DNA of 64,000 nucleotides from Mytilus edulis (GCF_963676685.1 NC_092347.1:93438208-93502207); one strand, 5' to 3'; shown: positions 43,451-56,526, numbered from the stretch's first letter. Notes: generated from the sequence alone by a model not told the origin. Translations and numbers: made by a program.

Positions 43451-45922
43451 CTTATTAATATCAAACAAAGGTAGCAATTAACTATATTGTAAAACTATGT
43501 CCGGTTTGTTTTGAATCTAACTTCAAACGTAAAATATCGTACTGATTACGTTGAACGAAATCAAATCTGATAAATGAAGGCGGTGATTAATTTTCTTTAC
43601 CATGGTAAGATTGTTGTCTCTTTTGCGCATTTCCTATTTTCCCTTCTCAATTTTGTTTATAGAAACTGTTACAGGAACGGATATTTAGTTTTAAATTTTA
43701 TTGTGTACCTGCTGTTGTACTTTTGATCAGATCTTTTACACTGCCATTGTTGTTCTTTATCTACAAATTAGGTCTCTCTTATGTCAACGATGAACAGATA
43801 TACCTAACTTAGTTTAAATGTCTTGATTACCGCTATACAGACCAGTGGCAAATATTTGACAAATTCAATATACTTGAATTTTACATTTTTCTAAAAGTGG
43901 GCCCCCTTTTTCAAAATCCTGTATCCGCCACTGAATGAGACAACTATCCACTTAAGTTCACTCAAATGATGTGGATGTCAGTGATGAAAAGTAGCATAAA
44001 ACTTTCTTAGAAACATTTTATGGATATTATCGCTTCAAATCGCGTTTGATACCATTAAACTTGATAACCCGTGTAATGTGAGAACTCATTTAAGCCTATA
44101 ATTAAATCTTGTTCGCCTTTAGTGTTTTATAAGATAATAATAATATCAACATTGCCTTTATCAGCTTTTGTTGGTTTTAATTGTTTCTCTCAAGGTTGTC
44201 CAGCGTCTGTAATATAAGATACAAACAGATGAATATGTCTGTCATAGTAGTGGTCTGTCTGTACTTAATTGTAAATACTTTCAACCTTTATGGATTTATT
44301 AAAAAAGAAATCTTTCTTAGGAGTGTTTTTTTATCTCATTCTTATTAAAAAAAAAATTGAATCCTTGAAGATCTGAAGATGTCTCGTGCCTCACAATTTT
44401 ACTTTTTATTCGAACAAAGCTTAAGGATAAACCACTATCGAACACTGACATTTTTTAATCATACAATCATTATAACAGTTATACAGTAATATACAATCGT
44501 TAAACAACTTTTGTATTAACTTAACAACAAAGACCGTTCAAAGATCCACATTTAGTAAATACACATGATAAATATAAAGAAACATTTATAAATCGGTAGC
44601 TATAAGTCTAGACAATATTTATTGTAAAGGCTAGGCATAAACATGTGTTGATGATAGGTACTTAGGTTTATATATTTAGAAGAACAAATATGCAGTTAAT
44701 AACGGTTCTCCCTTTTTAGTCAGTTCAGAAATATCGGAACAATCGGAACAAAAGTGCAGACATTATTTATATACCACAAATAAGGAAAATAACTGAATTG
44801 TTCAACTAAATGTAGATACCTTGTATATGTAGTTGAACTACACAGATGTGTATGTACAATTATAATTTAAAAGTTTTAACCTATGAATTATACAATGTAT
44901 ATAAATAGGGATAACAGAGATCGTCAATCATACCACACAACATAACAAACCACATTAACCAACAATTAATGTAGTACAGAATTCCTCCGACAATTAATTA
45001 AGACACGAGCAGCTGGACCAAATGGCCTTAAGTGGGACAAGCACCAAATCTGGAAGAGTTAAACTAGTTGTACGTGCTCCCAAAAGAATTCCCCTTTTTC
45101 AAGTGTTTATTCATCTTAGGGTCTGAGCAATTCTGAAGAAAAAAACAACAAAAAGAGTTATTGAGGCACAAAAATCATCAAATTTTATTTTCAATTTACA
45201 ACCTACAATTTTTATTTATGGGATGGAAGGCCGGAAGTGTTAAGACTGCCAATGGGAAACTGATGATTATTTCTAGAAAATAACGTTTTGATTTTCAAGA
45301 GTCCTCCCAAACACCCTGCCGAAGAGTATTTCCAAGGAGTTTCAAATGTGCAGACACAGTGACTCGCCCCAGTCACACAGTATTTGATTTTTCTTCCCAA
45401 CTCTGATCTGACGTAACTGAGTATTTATGCACCCATGGAGCAAAGCAGACACCCTCACAATATTAGATACTAGTAGTAGACGCCTAGGTCAAACTGTTAT
45501 ATAATAAAAATGTAAAATTACATGAACTACCGTTACTGTTGACTTAATATATGTTAACGTGGTAAATTAAAGATGTTATAAGAAAATCAGAAACACAAAA
45601 TTAGATGTGTGGTGATATATTTGATTAAGATTAATATTTCAAAATCTTTGTAAATATATGATAAAAATTTACAAAGTTTTATAATTGACAAAATCTACAA
45701 ATCACTGCTCTGTAATACAGCGGATTGAATGCTCAGAAAGAAGCAGATCTAGAATTAATGCTTTGTGAAATGTCATGCCGGTATATCTTTTGATAACGAA
45801 TTTAGATGTAATGTATGACATATATCAATATACTTAATTTTATGCGAATAATATTCATTTGGAATTTTACAAAAATTTTGTAGGCGTTTCGCAAATATGA
45901 AACTTTTTTATTTTCAAGTTAA
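43451..45922. other. No gene recognised
   Basis: A 'CCCCCTTTTTCAAAATCC...GGATCCGCC'-type repeat end lies at 43895-43935 (as 'GTATCCGCCACTGAATGAG'). Otherwise AT-rich. A 62-codon minus frame at 45212-45400 is not identifiable. Confidence 0.4.
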
Positions 45923-46244
45923 CCCTTTCAGCGCCGGGACGTTGTTTTGTTACAACGTTACGTTGCCATACATATGTGAATGACGTTACTATAAACTATA
46001 CGTAACGTAACGTCAACATGCGACGTACAAGCACATGCACTTTGTTAACGTTAATGGAATAATTATACCACACATGAGACATGGCACGCATATGGAACAT
46101 TAAATATTATATTAAGAGCAGAATTTTACTGTTTTTTTATTGTTATGGTGAGAAGCCTTTAAAATCAAACATTTCATCTTTAAGTTGCCAATCATCGTAT
46201 TATAATTTTTTTTATAAAAACAATTATGAAAGAATTAAAAAGAT

Positions 46245-46250
46245 TTTATT
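46245..46250 (-). terminator. Polyadenylation signal AATAAA
   Basis: Minus-strand AATAAA about 50 bp after the stop of the piggyBac-like gene. A second one is at 46136-46141. Confidence 0.5.
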
Positions 46251-46299
46251 GCATGATGATCTATAAGACAAAAACTTTCAACATTTAAAAGTTGTATTC

Positions 46300-49200
46300 T
46301 CATTCCTCAAAGTTGATTCTGGTGTGATATCTTTTAAAACACCTGCCGACGCAGAGTCCAACTTTGCAAATTCTACACCACCACTGAATACGGGATTTCT
46401 TGAATCTGTCTGTCCCAGCACACACCACACATTTCTTCCGTTTACCATCTGGTATTCTTTCTGGGAAATGCCTCTCAGTTATTCTGCCCAACTGTCGATG
46501 CTCCAGCCTGACTGTTCTTATTTGTTGGTTTCTACTTCCATCTCTATGATTTCCTATCAAATCCTGACATAATTGCTGTTGGAACTTTAAATGGTCTAGC
46601 TTTGTTTCAACAACAAAAGTTCTTTTGTAACAGATGAAGGCATTAACTGAAAACGAAGAATAAAAATAATACATATTAATATACGTACCAATGTCTTCCA
46701 CGAGTAAATCAAAAGAAGAAAACAAAAATGAATACAAAATGAATTTAGGCTTGTACGATTAAGATACATGTCAAATACGCAAAAAATATAAAGAAAAATG
46801 ATAGAAAAAAACATTTCAAAAAAATATTTCAGCATATGACAATGTGTCTAACCTTTGTTCTTGAAATAATCATGAATAAATAAATGCATTTCGAAAAAAA
46901 AAATCCAGGTGAAAAAATATATGAAAGAGAAGGCCAGTGACTGATAAATATATATTAGGGTTATTTCATTTCTTGAACAACTATACAGGTTATGTGATTT
47001 CTTTACAGCAGATTTCAGTCAGTATGTAGCTAATGGTAATAGCTTGCTTGTTAGCTAAACCGTGAAATTATTGTTAGGTAAGTTATACTACCATCCTTTT
47101 AAAGTAGCTTAGTCCCACAGTGAGATAGATTGGTTTTCTGTTGGGCAAGTCTACTATTAAAGGAGGGAAGTTTAGCTAACCTAACAATGACTTCACGGTT
47201 CAGCTAACAAGCAAGGTAACCAAAGAGATTACCTTTAGCTACATACTCACTGAAATCTGCTGTAACAACTATACAAGTTTATATGTAGCTTTTCTATTAT
47301 CTTTTAATCCATTTCGATATATAAAAATTTGAATCGATCCATTTCATATGAATTTTGTTGATAGTTTTTTCATTGTCAATCAACATTCTCCTTATTTTAT
47401 AAAGAAATATGTCAATGTCTTTCGACAAACATTTATATATTCTAAACTTGCAAATTATCTTTTACCTGCAGCAGTAACTAATTGATGGAAAAGTAGTTTT
47501 CTCCACATTTTCACACTTTTAAAATTTGGCTCAAACTGTAAGAGAAGTTGATCCCCGAGATCTACTCCACCCATTGTAAAGTTATAACGTTTAACAGCGG
47601 ATGGAATGGCCAAATCTCTTCCTCTACTGTTTGTTGTGTTAATCATGCTACAAATTTATAAACATTTAGTTTTCTTCAAGAACATGAATATATTTTCAAG
47701 AAGGTCGAAAATGCATTTATAAAAAAGTAAACTCAATATACAGATTTTATTTGTTTTAGCTTAAAATCATCTGTTCTAAAATTAATTTATTTCAATTGCT
47801 GAAATAAGTTTCTGTGGTGTCTGTACCGACATTTTTAACTTGTGCAGCAATAAATATGTCACCGTATTGATTTTAATTTTCGATCATAGTATATTTGATC
47901 AAATTATCATTAAAGAAACAATAATATTATAATGATTATAATTTCAACATTACTTTGATGAAACATTGTGTACTTCATTTGTTCTCTTGTGAATAGTTGT
48001 CTTATAGGCGATCATATCCAATATTTGTATTTTAAAATAAAAATACATGTATCTAATATACGTTTAAATTTACCTTGCAGAGCCAGTTGTTGTAAGAATG
48101 GTAACAAGTCTGCGATCTGCCCATAAAACTGCCATGAGTTGTCCCTGATATTTCACTGTCATGTCTCCTTTTTGAAGTTTAGCAATGCGGTAGCTTTTTG
48201 GCATGCCACGTCTGGTTTTAATTACAGTTCCTGTGCAGAATGTACCCTTATCTTTCAAATAATGTACCAATTTGGGACTTGTAAAGAAACTATCAACTGT
48301 AACATGATGATCTTTGTTTAAATGAGGTGTCATCAACTCTGTCACTACTTGGTACCCCTGAAAAAACAATGCTTTGAGTTTATATGTTTTTATTTGTGAA
48401 GTCCTGGCGTGTAAGAAAAAATGAGAATGAAAATGGAGAGTGTGTCAAAGAGACAATGACCCTACCAAACAAAAGAAAACAACCGAAGGTCACAAATGGG
48501 TCTTTAATACAGCGAGAAAATCCCACGAGAATATTGAAGTTTTAAGCCACTTATTTTATTCAATAGATCCTGAAAATATATATTGAAATAAACAGGGGAT
48601 AAACACGAACAAGTGATTCTATTAGGCAAAACGAAGGCTGGTTTACCGAAAAGTGTTTCACGGTGACCGGCTGTTAGATTTCTTTCAAGATAATATATAA
48701 AATATGGACAAGGGAAGTATATTATTTCTAAAATCATAACTATATGCTATCACTATGCCGCGTTATGCCCATTTATTGAATTTAATCTTGAAAAATATAT
48801 ATAGTAAAGGAACTTTAAATTTAAAAAAAGTTACAACATGCAATAATTGACCTTACCTGTCCATTTTCACTTCTTGCTTCGTTTCGTCTACCCTTGTATA
48901 CTTTAATCTGGTGGGTGTAGCCGGTGTAGGATTCCGCTAAAACCCACAATTTAATCCCCCATTTATGTGCCTTTTTGTTGGACAAATATTGCTTTAACTG
49001 ATGTCGGCCTTTAAACCCCACAACTCTTTCATCTACACAAACATCCTGGTTAAGTCTGTAAAAATATAAGAATAATAACAGTAGGTGATTTTTTTTTAAT
49101 ATTCAAAGCAAACTTTACGTTTTTGAATAAAAAAAAAATCGTTGTTACAGATGCACGCGTAGAGTGTATATATTTAAATTTAAAAAAAAACATGTAAACA

Positions 49201-50202
49201 GATATATATTTTTTAGATTTTATTTCTTGCCCACTTTCATTTGTTTCATCGCAGTAATGACAACATTGTAATTAACTTTGGACAAGTTTTATACACAAAG
49301 TCAAGGCTAATGTATTATGTGTTTCTGGTTACACAATGTAATATAATGTGAGAGATGTGTAAATTTGATCTTTTTTCCTATTTACAATGTAATAAAATTT
49401 TCATTCTTTAACAACATATATAATATCTTCACTCTCCTAATAACTTAAGATGTATTGTATTCTCTTGAACCAAAAAGTACTATCGGACACTTTATTTATC
49501 GTACATGTACCTGTAATTTTCTGAAAATGTCTGATTTAAAATGTCTATAACAGGACTGATTGTGTGGAGTGGGTCGTAGCCTGGTTGGTCATGTGGCACT
49601 GCTGTCTCGTTGTTGTTACAGTGCAAAAACTGCAAGATAGCCTGGAATCTATTTCTAGACATTACTTGGGCAAAATTTGGTGTTTCCATAGACCATGATC
49701 TAGGATTGTTCTCCCAATATGACTCATATGTAGGTTTCTTAACAACACCCATGGAAAGAACTAGTCCAACAAATGCCAGAATTTCCTGGCGTGTCACAGG
49801 AGTCCAGTTCTTCAATCGTGCAAACTCTGGCACTACTCTTGGGGGTCGACTTTTTTCATCAATGCACTGGGTGGCATATCGATTTGTTTCGGCAACTAAC
49901 AGGTCGATAACACTTCTCCCCGGCATGTCTATAAATTTCATAAAGTAATCCAAAATTGTTGAATTTGGCAGAAAATTTACCGGTCCAGTTTGTTCATGAA
50001 AATTTGGTTCCGGCAATGAAAAAGTCCCTGGATCTAATACAGGGAACAACGGTCCCCTATTCATGGGAATTCCTTCATCCAGTTCTTCATCTCCCTCTGA
50101 TTCAGAGTCTGAAATATGTATGTCCGATTCATATTCGGATCCCGAATCGCCGTCGTCCATCATTAACTTTACGCCCAGAAAAATGACGTCATAGTTGACC
50201 AT
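46300..50202 (-). CDS. PiggyBac-derived transposase (PGBD-like), five exons, intact
   Basis: Exons (minus): 50202-49511, 49055-48857, 48357-48074, 47647-47466, 46646-46300. All four introns are GT-AG and phases agree, giving 567 codons with no stop. An acidic N-terminus (residues 14-45) precedes the DDE_Tnp_1_7 domain ('NFLPNSTILDYFMKFID' onward). The catalytic aspartates of piggyBac are present: D239 in 'CVDERVVGFKGRH', D319 in 'VTVDSFFTSPK' and D421 in 'MGGVDLGDQ' (with D424). Their spacings of 80 and 102 residues match the family. C-terminal cysteines C525, C528, C543, C546, C551 and C555 form the cysteine-rich DNA-binding domain. A start at 50163 (MM, 554 residues) is as likely as 50202. 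AATAAA lies about 50 bp past the stop. It could be an active transposon or a domesticated gene. Confidence 0.88.
47003..47265. mobile_element. Fold-back element in intron 4 of the piggyBac-like gene
   Basis: Arms of about 100 bp (47003-47103 and 47165-47265) are inverted copies (TTACAGCAGATTTCAGT, TAGCTTGCTTGTTAGCT-like, CCGTGAA, ATTGTTAGGT). AACAACTATACA occurs just outside on both sides (46976-46987 and 47264-47275). This looks like a palindromic MITE. Confidence 0.75.
48421..48530 (-). repeat. Tail family A fragment in intron 2 of the piggyBac-like gene
   Basis: 'GAATGAAAATGGAGAGTGTG', 'TCAAAGAGACAATGACCC' and 'GAAGGTCACAAATGGGTC' are the inverse of a family A tail. Confidence 0.65.
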
Positions 50203-50209
50203 GACGTCA
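50184..50209 (-). promoter_or_regulatory. Two palindromic TGACGTCA (CRE-type) sites
   Basis: Perfect TGACGTCA at 50184-50191 and 50202-50209, 18 bp apart, at the 5' edge of the piggyBac-like first exon. If translation starts at 50163, both are upstream. CREB/ATF binding is the known role of this motif; use here is inferred. Confidence 0.45.
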
Positions 50210-50400
50210 TCAGAAGATGTTTTTTTTTTACTTGAAACATGTTACGTTATTTTTCTTTAAAACTATATAGGTTTAGAGCATCAAACTGCTGCTGTTGATA
50301 TATATTTTTTATGTTACTTAATTTGAATAAAAAACGACAAAAATGTCGTTTTGGCGTGCTAGCGGTAAACGACATTTTTGTCGGTTTGGCGCCGAGAGGG

Positions 50401-51839
50401 ATTTGACATTTTGGAAATGATGCAATTAAAATATTTCCTTTTGTAGATGACTAACCAATAAACCTGTGTCGGAAATTACAAATACAAAACGGGTATAAAA
50501 AATAAACATGCCTTTGGTGATTCCAACTAGATTGGAATAATAAGAGGTGAGTATCAAAATATAATTATATCATTGTTTTTCCACATTAAAAGTGTGCGAG
50601 ATATCGTCACAATTTCTTTTAAATGTGTTCTAGCATCTTTGTCTACTAAAATCTTTAGGTTTTTTGTATATTGAAAATATATAAATTATTTTCTAAAAAT
50701 ACATGGTACCTCTCAATAGATATTTAAAGAAAAAGTAATAGCATTGCACGGTGATTATTTGTTCACATACGACACTAGTGTTCTTTACGAAATTAACCAA
50801 GTTATGTTAATACAATATGTTTTTTTTTCTGTTGTAGATGCTGTAGTTACAAGTTTCGAATGTACAATGGAGACCACAATATGGATCGAACAACAATGCA
50901 AGATGCATATAATATGCCCCTGAAATATCTGGGAATGTACATAGCAGAAGGACTATTTAAGAGAAAAAAATTAAGTATTCAGATTTTGTTTGTTTGAAAT
51001 TGTGAGATGCAAATATATGTGGGCAACTTATTGTATAATTACTGTTTTATCAGTCGGAAAGCAAGCCCTTAGAAACGACCGTTGTTGCTACTTTCTTAAG
51101 ACAACAATGGGACTGATATTAAAACCCGCCATTCTGAAATTGCGTTAATTTCGCGGATTTTTTTTTTTGGCGCCAATTTGGAAGTTTATCTTTTTTTCAG
51201 TTTCCCACTTGCCATTAGGGTCTGAAATAGATTTATTTTGATTTGTTGAGCATGGAGTTTATTGTCAAAAGGAAAAAAAATCTCAAACATGTCAAATTGG
51301 CCGTGTTTTAACGATCCCGTAATGCCGTTGATCGTCGTTTAAAATTATTTTCTTCTATTTTTCACAGATAAACAAAGACTATATGTACTATACAAACAAT
51401 AATAATAATAAAATAATACGTATCTCAAAATTTTAAAAAATCATAAAGTATTTGACGTTCTTTTACCCCTTGGGAAACCCCGTTTGATCTAAATTCCAAA
51501 AGAAAGACATTTTTTGACATTGTAGTTTTTCGGTCTTACACATCGATGTCACCTGGCATCTGAACACAGTCAATGTACACACATTTAGTATGTTTGTTTG
51601 AAAAAGTAATGGCGAGATCAGCTGTGAATATTTGACTGGATTAATTATTCTCTTTAAGTCAGTGAAATGTATGACTAAACTAAAACAAGGTAAGGAAATC
51701 TTATACTGTCTTTGCACAACCTTAACTGCTTTAGATGCACTGACATAAAACACATTCGTTGTTTAAAATAATACTTTTTTTTGTGATAAAGGAATCCTGC
51801 AAAAGTAAATGAGAAAGTATTGTCCTAAATTTCAACTTA
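50401..51839. other. No gene recognised
   Basis: AT-rich, with short frames only. Contains the 5' flank of the piggyBac relic. Confidence 0.4.
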
Positions 51840-52088
51840 GGCAGCCAACAACCATTTGATTTTCTGTAGGGGGTAGGGGTGGTGGCTTTTGATTGTTTTG
51901 AAGAAAAAAAGTTTGTTTCCAATTTTGGGATAAAAATAATTTGTTTTTGACCCTGAAAAAAAAAAATGTTTGTTTTACCCTCAGCTGCCATTAAATGAAA
52001 TGCTAAAATTGAAAGAGAAGAATTGTTTTCAACTTGTCTGGAAAAAAATCCATAGTACCCCCCTCCCTGAAAACAAATGGTTGCTGCC
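51840..52088. mobile_element. Short inverted-repeat element (MITE-like)
   Basis: The left end GGCAGCCAACAACCATTTGA and the inverse of the right end (GGCAGCAACCATTTGTTTTC) pair over about 30 bp. Both are followed by a G-rich/C-rich tract. No clear duplication was found. The 120-codon minus frame across it is an artefact. Confidence 0.6.
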
Positions 52089-54290
52089 TTCAAACAATCT
52101 CTTTCAGAGTATCATTTTAATCAATCTTATTCAAAGCATTATCATACTGACATGAAGTGTGACTTAATTTTGACTTGTGATCTAAAACATAATTGTTGAC
52201 TTAGCCCCCAGAAACTGCTCTGAAATACTTTTATATAAATGTAAAAATGCATAGTTTTTTTAATGTTATTATTATTTTTTTCAAATAGAAAAAGAAAAAT
52301 ATTACTAAGTCTATTTTGTTCTTATTTATTTTCAAGTTCATGACCAGCACCATTTATTTATTGGTTTAGTGTGTTATTTTTATAATTTGAGTCCATTCAT
52401 TAGAACTATAACTTGCATGAAATCAATGAGACAACATGGTTATTTTAGTTTGTTCATACAAGGATTGCAAACTAATTTTCCTTTTATAAATTTAAAATAA
52501 TGAAGATTTTACATTCAGAAAACTTTCATTATGATCTCTTTTATGTTAAAATGAAAATGGTAGGACCAACTTGCAAGTGTCAGTAATGAAAAGGAATTCC
52601 TGTTGTTTTTATCATTTTAATACTGTCTTGATCCATTATTCATGAATATTTAGACTACCCCTTGTATAAATTGAGTAGACATTTATTTCTGTGTTAAAAT
52701 AATTTGGTTGCAGCAGTAAAAAATACTTTAATACCAAAACAAGATTAAATTAACTATTGGAATATTAAATTAATATTAAATTATTAACCCTAGTATGGCA
52801 CAAAGGGACACATAGACTAGGGCCTATTTCACAGGGACTGAGTTCTGAAAAGTGATAAAATGTGTTTCTCTATTTTTTGGCACATGTTTACAGTATCAAA
52901 ATATATTTAATAAGATAATTTTTAATAATATCCACATGTAAATAACAGCATATTGCTTGATCATGTTGATATAACAATAGTTTGTTCATGATAGTGTCAA
53001 ACAAAGGGACGTAACTCGTGAATTACCGTCGGCCCCGCTTCGTCAGAAATATCGACACATCTAACTGGCACATTTGCGTATCTTAGCATATCAACTGGCA
53101 CAAATTTGACACATCATAGTCCAAGTTATGTTACATAACATAATTTAAATTCAGCATAGCTTCCCGAGAAGTTAAGAAAGAAAATTACGATTTTAATTTT
53201 CTGTGACCCATTTTTTTCCTCAACACCTCGACTTTGAAGACACATTTTGAGAGAAAAAAATGAGTTTAATCCATAATTGAGTTGAGTAATATATTTCTTA
53301 TATACTCAAGAATGTTCACTTAAAAGGAAATTAGTTTTAATTCATGCAAAAAACTACAAATTCCAAAAAACGAGCTTCACTTTTTTTGCTAAAAAAATGC
53401 CCATATATGGTAATCACATGACGTCCATTGTTGCTTTAAGAAATGGGGTCAAACCGGGGTCAGCTTTCCGACTGTTATATCACAAACATTCTTTGAGTGT
53501 GAACAGAATAGATGAAGGTACAACATGTACAATTTCTATCAATAAAAATGAAGGCACAAAAATGTATGCCAACTGAAGGGCATCCGATACAGTTTCAAGT
53601 GAGTTAACTCTTGGCACGACGTTAAGCATTTGAATTCCCGCAAAACGTCACTTTTTGCGGGACGTAATGCGTGTAATTTTCCGTAATAAGAAACGTAATG
53701 TGGAATTTCGATGCTCCAATTTCTGTTTCTCCCGCATGCTAACTTCTACGCCATTACTATAAGTGCATTTGATTCTAACAGGATAACAGTCTAATAACAT
53801 CATAAGAAATAAAACAAATTACTGTTTCTTTGAGATCTTCAACAAAATAATGTAAAGTGAGCAATCTAAACACGACTGACCCTTTTGTTGTAACTAATAT
53901 CATGCATGGCAATTATCATTTTTATTAACATTCATCATCCATGACATTTTATTGCAGCACAGGAAACCAATGATATTTTAAAACTAATACCAAAAATGTA
54001 GGTACACGCCGCTAATATAAAAGAACAAAGTTCTTATTTCCTCAACGTTGCACGTATTTTATCTAACAAAAGACAATAGCCAACAATATGTTTATACACC
54101 TGTAATTTTTTATTATGGGACGTATTATGGTACACAAATGTCCGTCGTAAACATGGAACAGCATATTATCCAAATTTCATTAAACTGAACATGGTTGTTT
54201 TTTCAGTCATGATGGTCAAACGATCTGTTTAATATTTTGGTGAATTTTTTTAGTTACAGGACTTTATAACTAAAACAGATTTCTCAGTTC
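52089..54290. other. No gene recognised
   Basis: AT-rich intergenic or intronic DNA with no supported feature. Confidence 0.4.
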
Positions 54291-54293
54291 GTG

Positions 54294-54770
54294 CTGTAAC
54301 TCAAAAACGATTTATGACTATTGCTTAAAAATTTACACACTTCTTAGTTATATTAATCTGAAGATCTGTATATACTTTTTGAGGATGATTCAAAATTTGA
54401 TTTTAGAGTTATTGAGTTTATGACAAAAAGAGGAAGGTTTCACATGTCGCGCCGTATCTCAGAAACTATTTATAATTATTGCATAAAACTTTATATACTT
54501 TTTAGTTAAATTATTCTTAAGATCTGTATACTTTTTCGTGATGACTCTTTAATTCACTTTTGAGTTCTTGAATATTTATTGAGCTTCAATTTGGGGATCA
54601 TATAAAACATATTGTGATATACAAACATACTATTGAGCAAGATTAATGAATGAGTCAAGATATACTTAGCATGACTTCCTGTACAACCCCGTGTTATTTT
54701 AAAAACATGTATAATTGTTTTTTTTCTTCATAACACGACGGGCGTATCATGCGCTCGTAGCGCAGCTGTT
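54294..54770 (+). repeat. Diverged tandem repeat of about 158 bp plus conserved tail
   Basis: Two units (54294-54420 and 54454-54577) share 'CTCA.AAAC.ATTTATGA', 'TTGC.TAAAA.TTTA', 'AAGATCTGTATA', 'GAGTT.TTGA'. A tail follows with 'ACACGACGGGCGTATCATGC' and 'GCTCGTAGCGCAGCTG'. Confidence 0.6.
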
Positions 54771-55234
54771 TATTTTGTTATTTATATTTTTTGTAAATAT
54801 ATTAGAGAAATGATGGAATGACAGCAAATACAATGCAATTTCCAATATAATCAATGTTTCCAAATGGCATAACTCTTTTAAAAAGAATATTTGATATGCA
54901 CTGATTTTCGAACGTAATAACTATCCATACGATATCACTTTTATAAAAAGTTGGCAAGAATTGTTCACTTGAAAAATGTAATTAACCAGAAGGACCGGAA
55001 GGACAGACAGAGGAATGAACGTGCGATATTTTATGTACGCGCTATGGTGAAAAAAATATATAGTAATTTACCAAACAAATTACGCTATGAGAGAAGGATT
55101 TTAATCGCAACTAATCCAATCGTTTTTGCCAAATCAAAAATTTCAACGTTTTAGTTTCATTGTTTAGACAAGAACATTCTTTAGGAAATTGAAGATTCTC
55201 TTTTATAAGAGTTTGCTTTTGTTTTATGACCACA
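54771..55234. other. No gene recognised
   Basis: A 67-codon Arg/Lys-rich frame (54951-55154) has no identified family. Confidence 0.35.
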
Positions 55235-55440
55235 TAAAACAGAAGATATAGTATAATTGCCAATGAGACAACTTTCAACAAGAGACAAACATGACACAGA
55301 AATTGACACCTATAGGGCACCGAACGGTCTTCAACAATGAGCAAGGCCCATACTGCATAGTCAGCTATAAAAGTTCACGAAATGACAATGTAAAACAATT
55401 CAAACGAAAAAAGTAACGGCCTAATGTATGTGCTGCAATT
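55235..55440 (+). repeat. Dispersed repeat family U, copy 2
   Basis: 'AGTATAATTGCCAATGAGAC', 'ACAAACATGACACAGAAATT', 'CAACAATGAGCAAGGCCCAT', 'ACTGCATAGTCAGCTATAAA', as at 27880-28060. Confidence 0.75.
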
Positions 55441-56522
55441 TATGTACATAAAAAAGAAGTTCCGTTTGCAGGATAATGCTGAGTTCACACGTAATTCGAA
55501 TTCGATACACATTAACTAATTAAATTTGATTTACTGTCCAAATGATGTGAACTTTTAATTCGTATCAACAAAAACGGATTTCTCAGTGGTTAAAATTGAA
55601 TAAAAGGATTTTAAGGAATATTTGTAATGAAACAGCAGCCCTACAAACAAAACAAAACAAATCTAGAGGTCAACATACGGTATGAAATAATATACGAGTG
55701 TGTACAGTAAATGTACCTGTACATGTATGTCAAGTTCTAAATTGCCGAGTCTTTAATTTTAAAAGCCGTAAAAATTATCAACAGTCCGTTATAACTTTTC
55801 TTGAGATGTTTTTCACTTAGACCACAAACAGAGAGAGGTATTTGTTATTCACATGATTTTATTTCCGGAAAACAATATAACCAATTTATAGATGGTACTT
55901 TACAAGCAATATTTATACATCTGAAAAATGTCGCCGGTAATTTGCAGAGATAACGTCGAAATTGTCTGCCAGCGACGTCGTGCACTTTAAAAAATAGCGC
56001 TAACGTTGAGGTTACAAAGGAGGGACGCAATTTTTAGGATAAATCGCGTTTATCATGGAATCAAGCACGGTGACCTATATTTTTTTATTTGAGATTTGGA
56101 GAAAGCATGTCAAAATGCAGTTTATGCCGAAAAATGATAAAAATGACATTTTCAGAAACAGTTTATTTCCATTTTTTAGGTTTAAAAAAATACCACTTTG
56201 AGCATCTGGTCCGCAATGTCAAGCAAGGCTTGAATAATTGTATAGTTATTCGTGTAGTGATTTATTTTTTTTCTTTTTGTCACTTATCACAGCTTCAGAT
56301 TGAACCCGATCTTAATAATGTACGACGAAAAATATCTGCTCCAAAAAATTGATAACATTGCCTAATTGTTTTACAAAATTGCACAAATCCCCAATTTTCT
56401 CGAAAACAAGCACGGTGACCTATGTTTTATTTTGTGTTTTATTTTATAACTCGCCAAGGCCTACAACATATTACAAAATTATAAAAATGACATTTTATCG
56501 AGAAACAGTATCGGATACCACA
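55441..56522. other. No gene recognised
   Basis: Contains two 'AGCACGGTGACCTATGTTTT'-like phrases (56065 and 56410), suggesting an old local duplication. 'GGTCACCGTGCTA' near 56625, inside the next element, is the inverse. Confidence 0.4.
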
Positions 56523-56526
56523 TTAA

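Larger units (their letters stand above)
45923..50400 (-). mobile_element. PiggyBac-type transposon relic around an intact transposase gene
   Basis: The left end is CCCTTTCAGCGCC (45923-45935), directly after TTAA (45919-45922). The right end, inverted, is CCCTCTCGGCGCC (50388-50400). They agree at 11 of 13 positions and start with CCC as piggyBac ends do. The right flank is ATTT, not TTAA, so the duplication is lost or the end has shifted. Subterminal motifs lie inside both ends: repeated ACGTTAC/GTAACGT on the left (45954-46010), and paired AAAACGACAAAAATGTCG-type palindromes on the right (50331-50387). Total 4478 bp. Confidence 0.7.

Noticed and set aside
49610..49948. 112-codon plus-strand frame
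   Set aside because: Antisense shadow of exon 1 of the piggyBac-like gene.
51731..52093. 120-codon minus-strand frame
   Set aside because: Lies across a short inverted-repeat element. The text is driven by A/T homopolymers and the terminal repeats.
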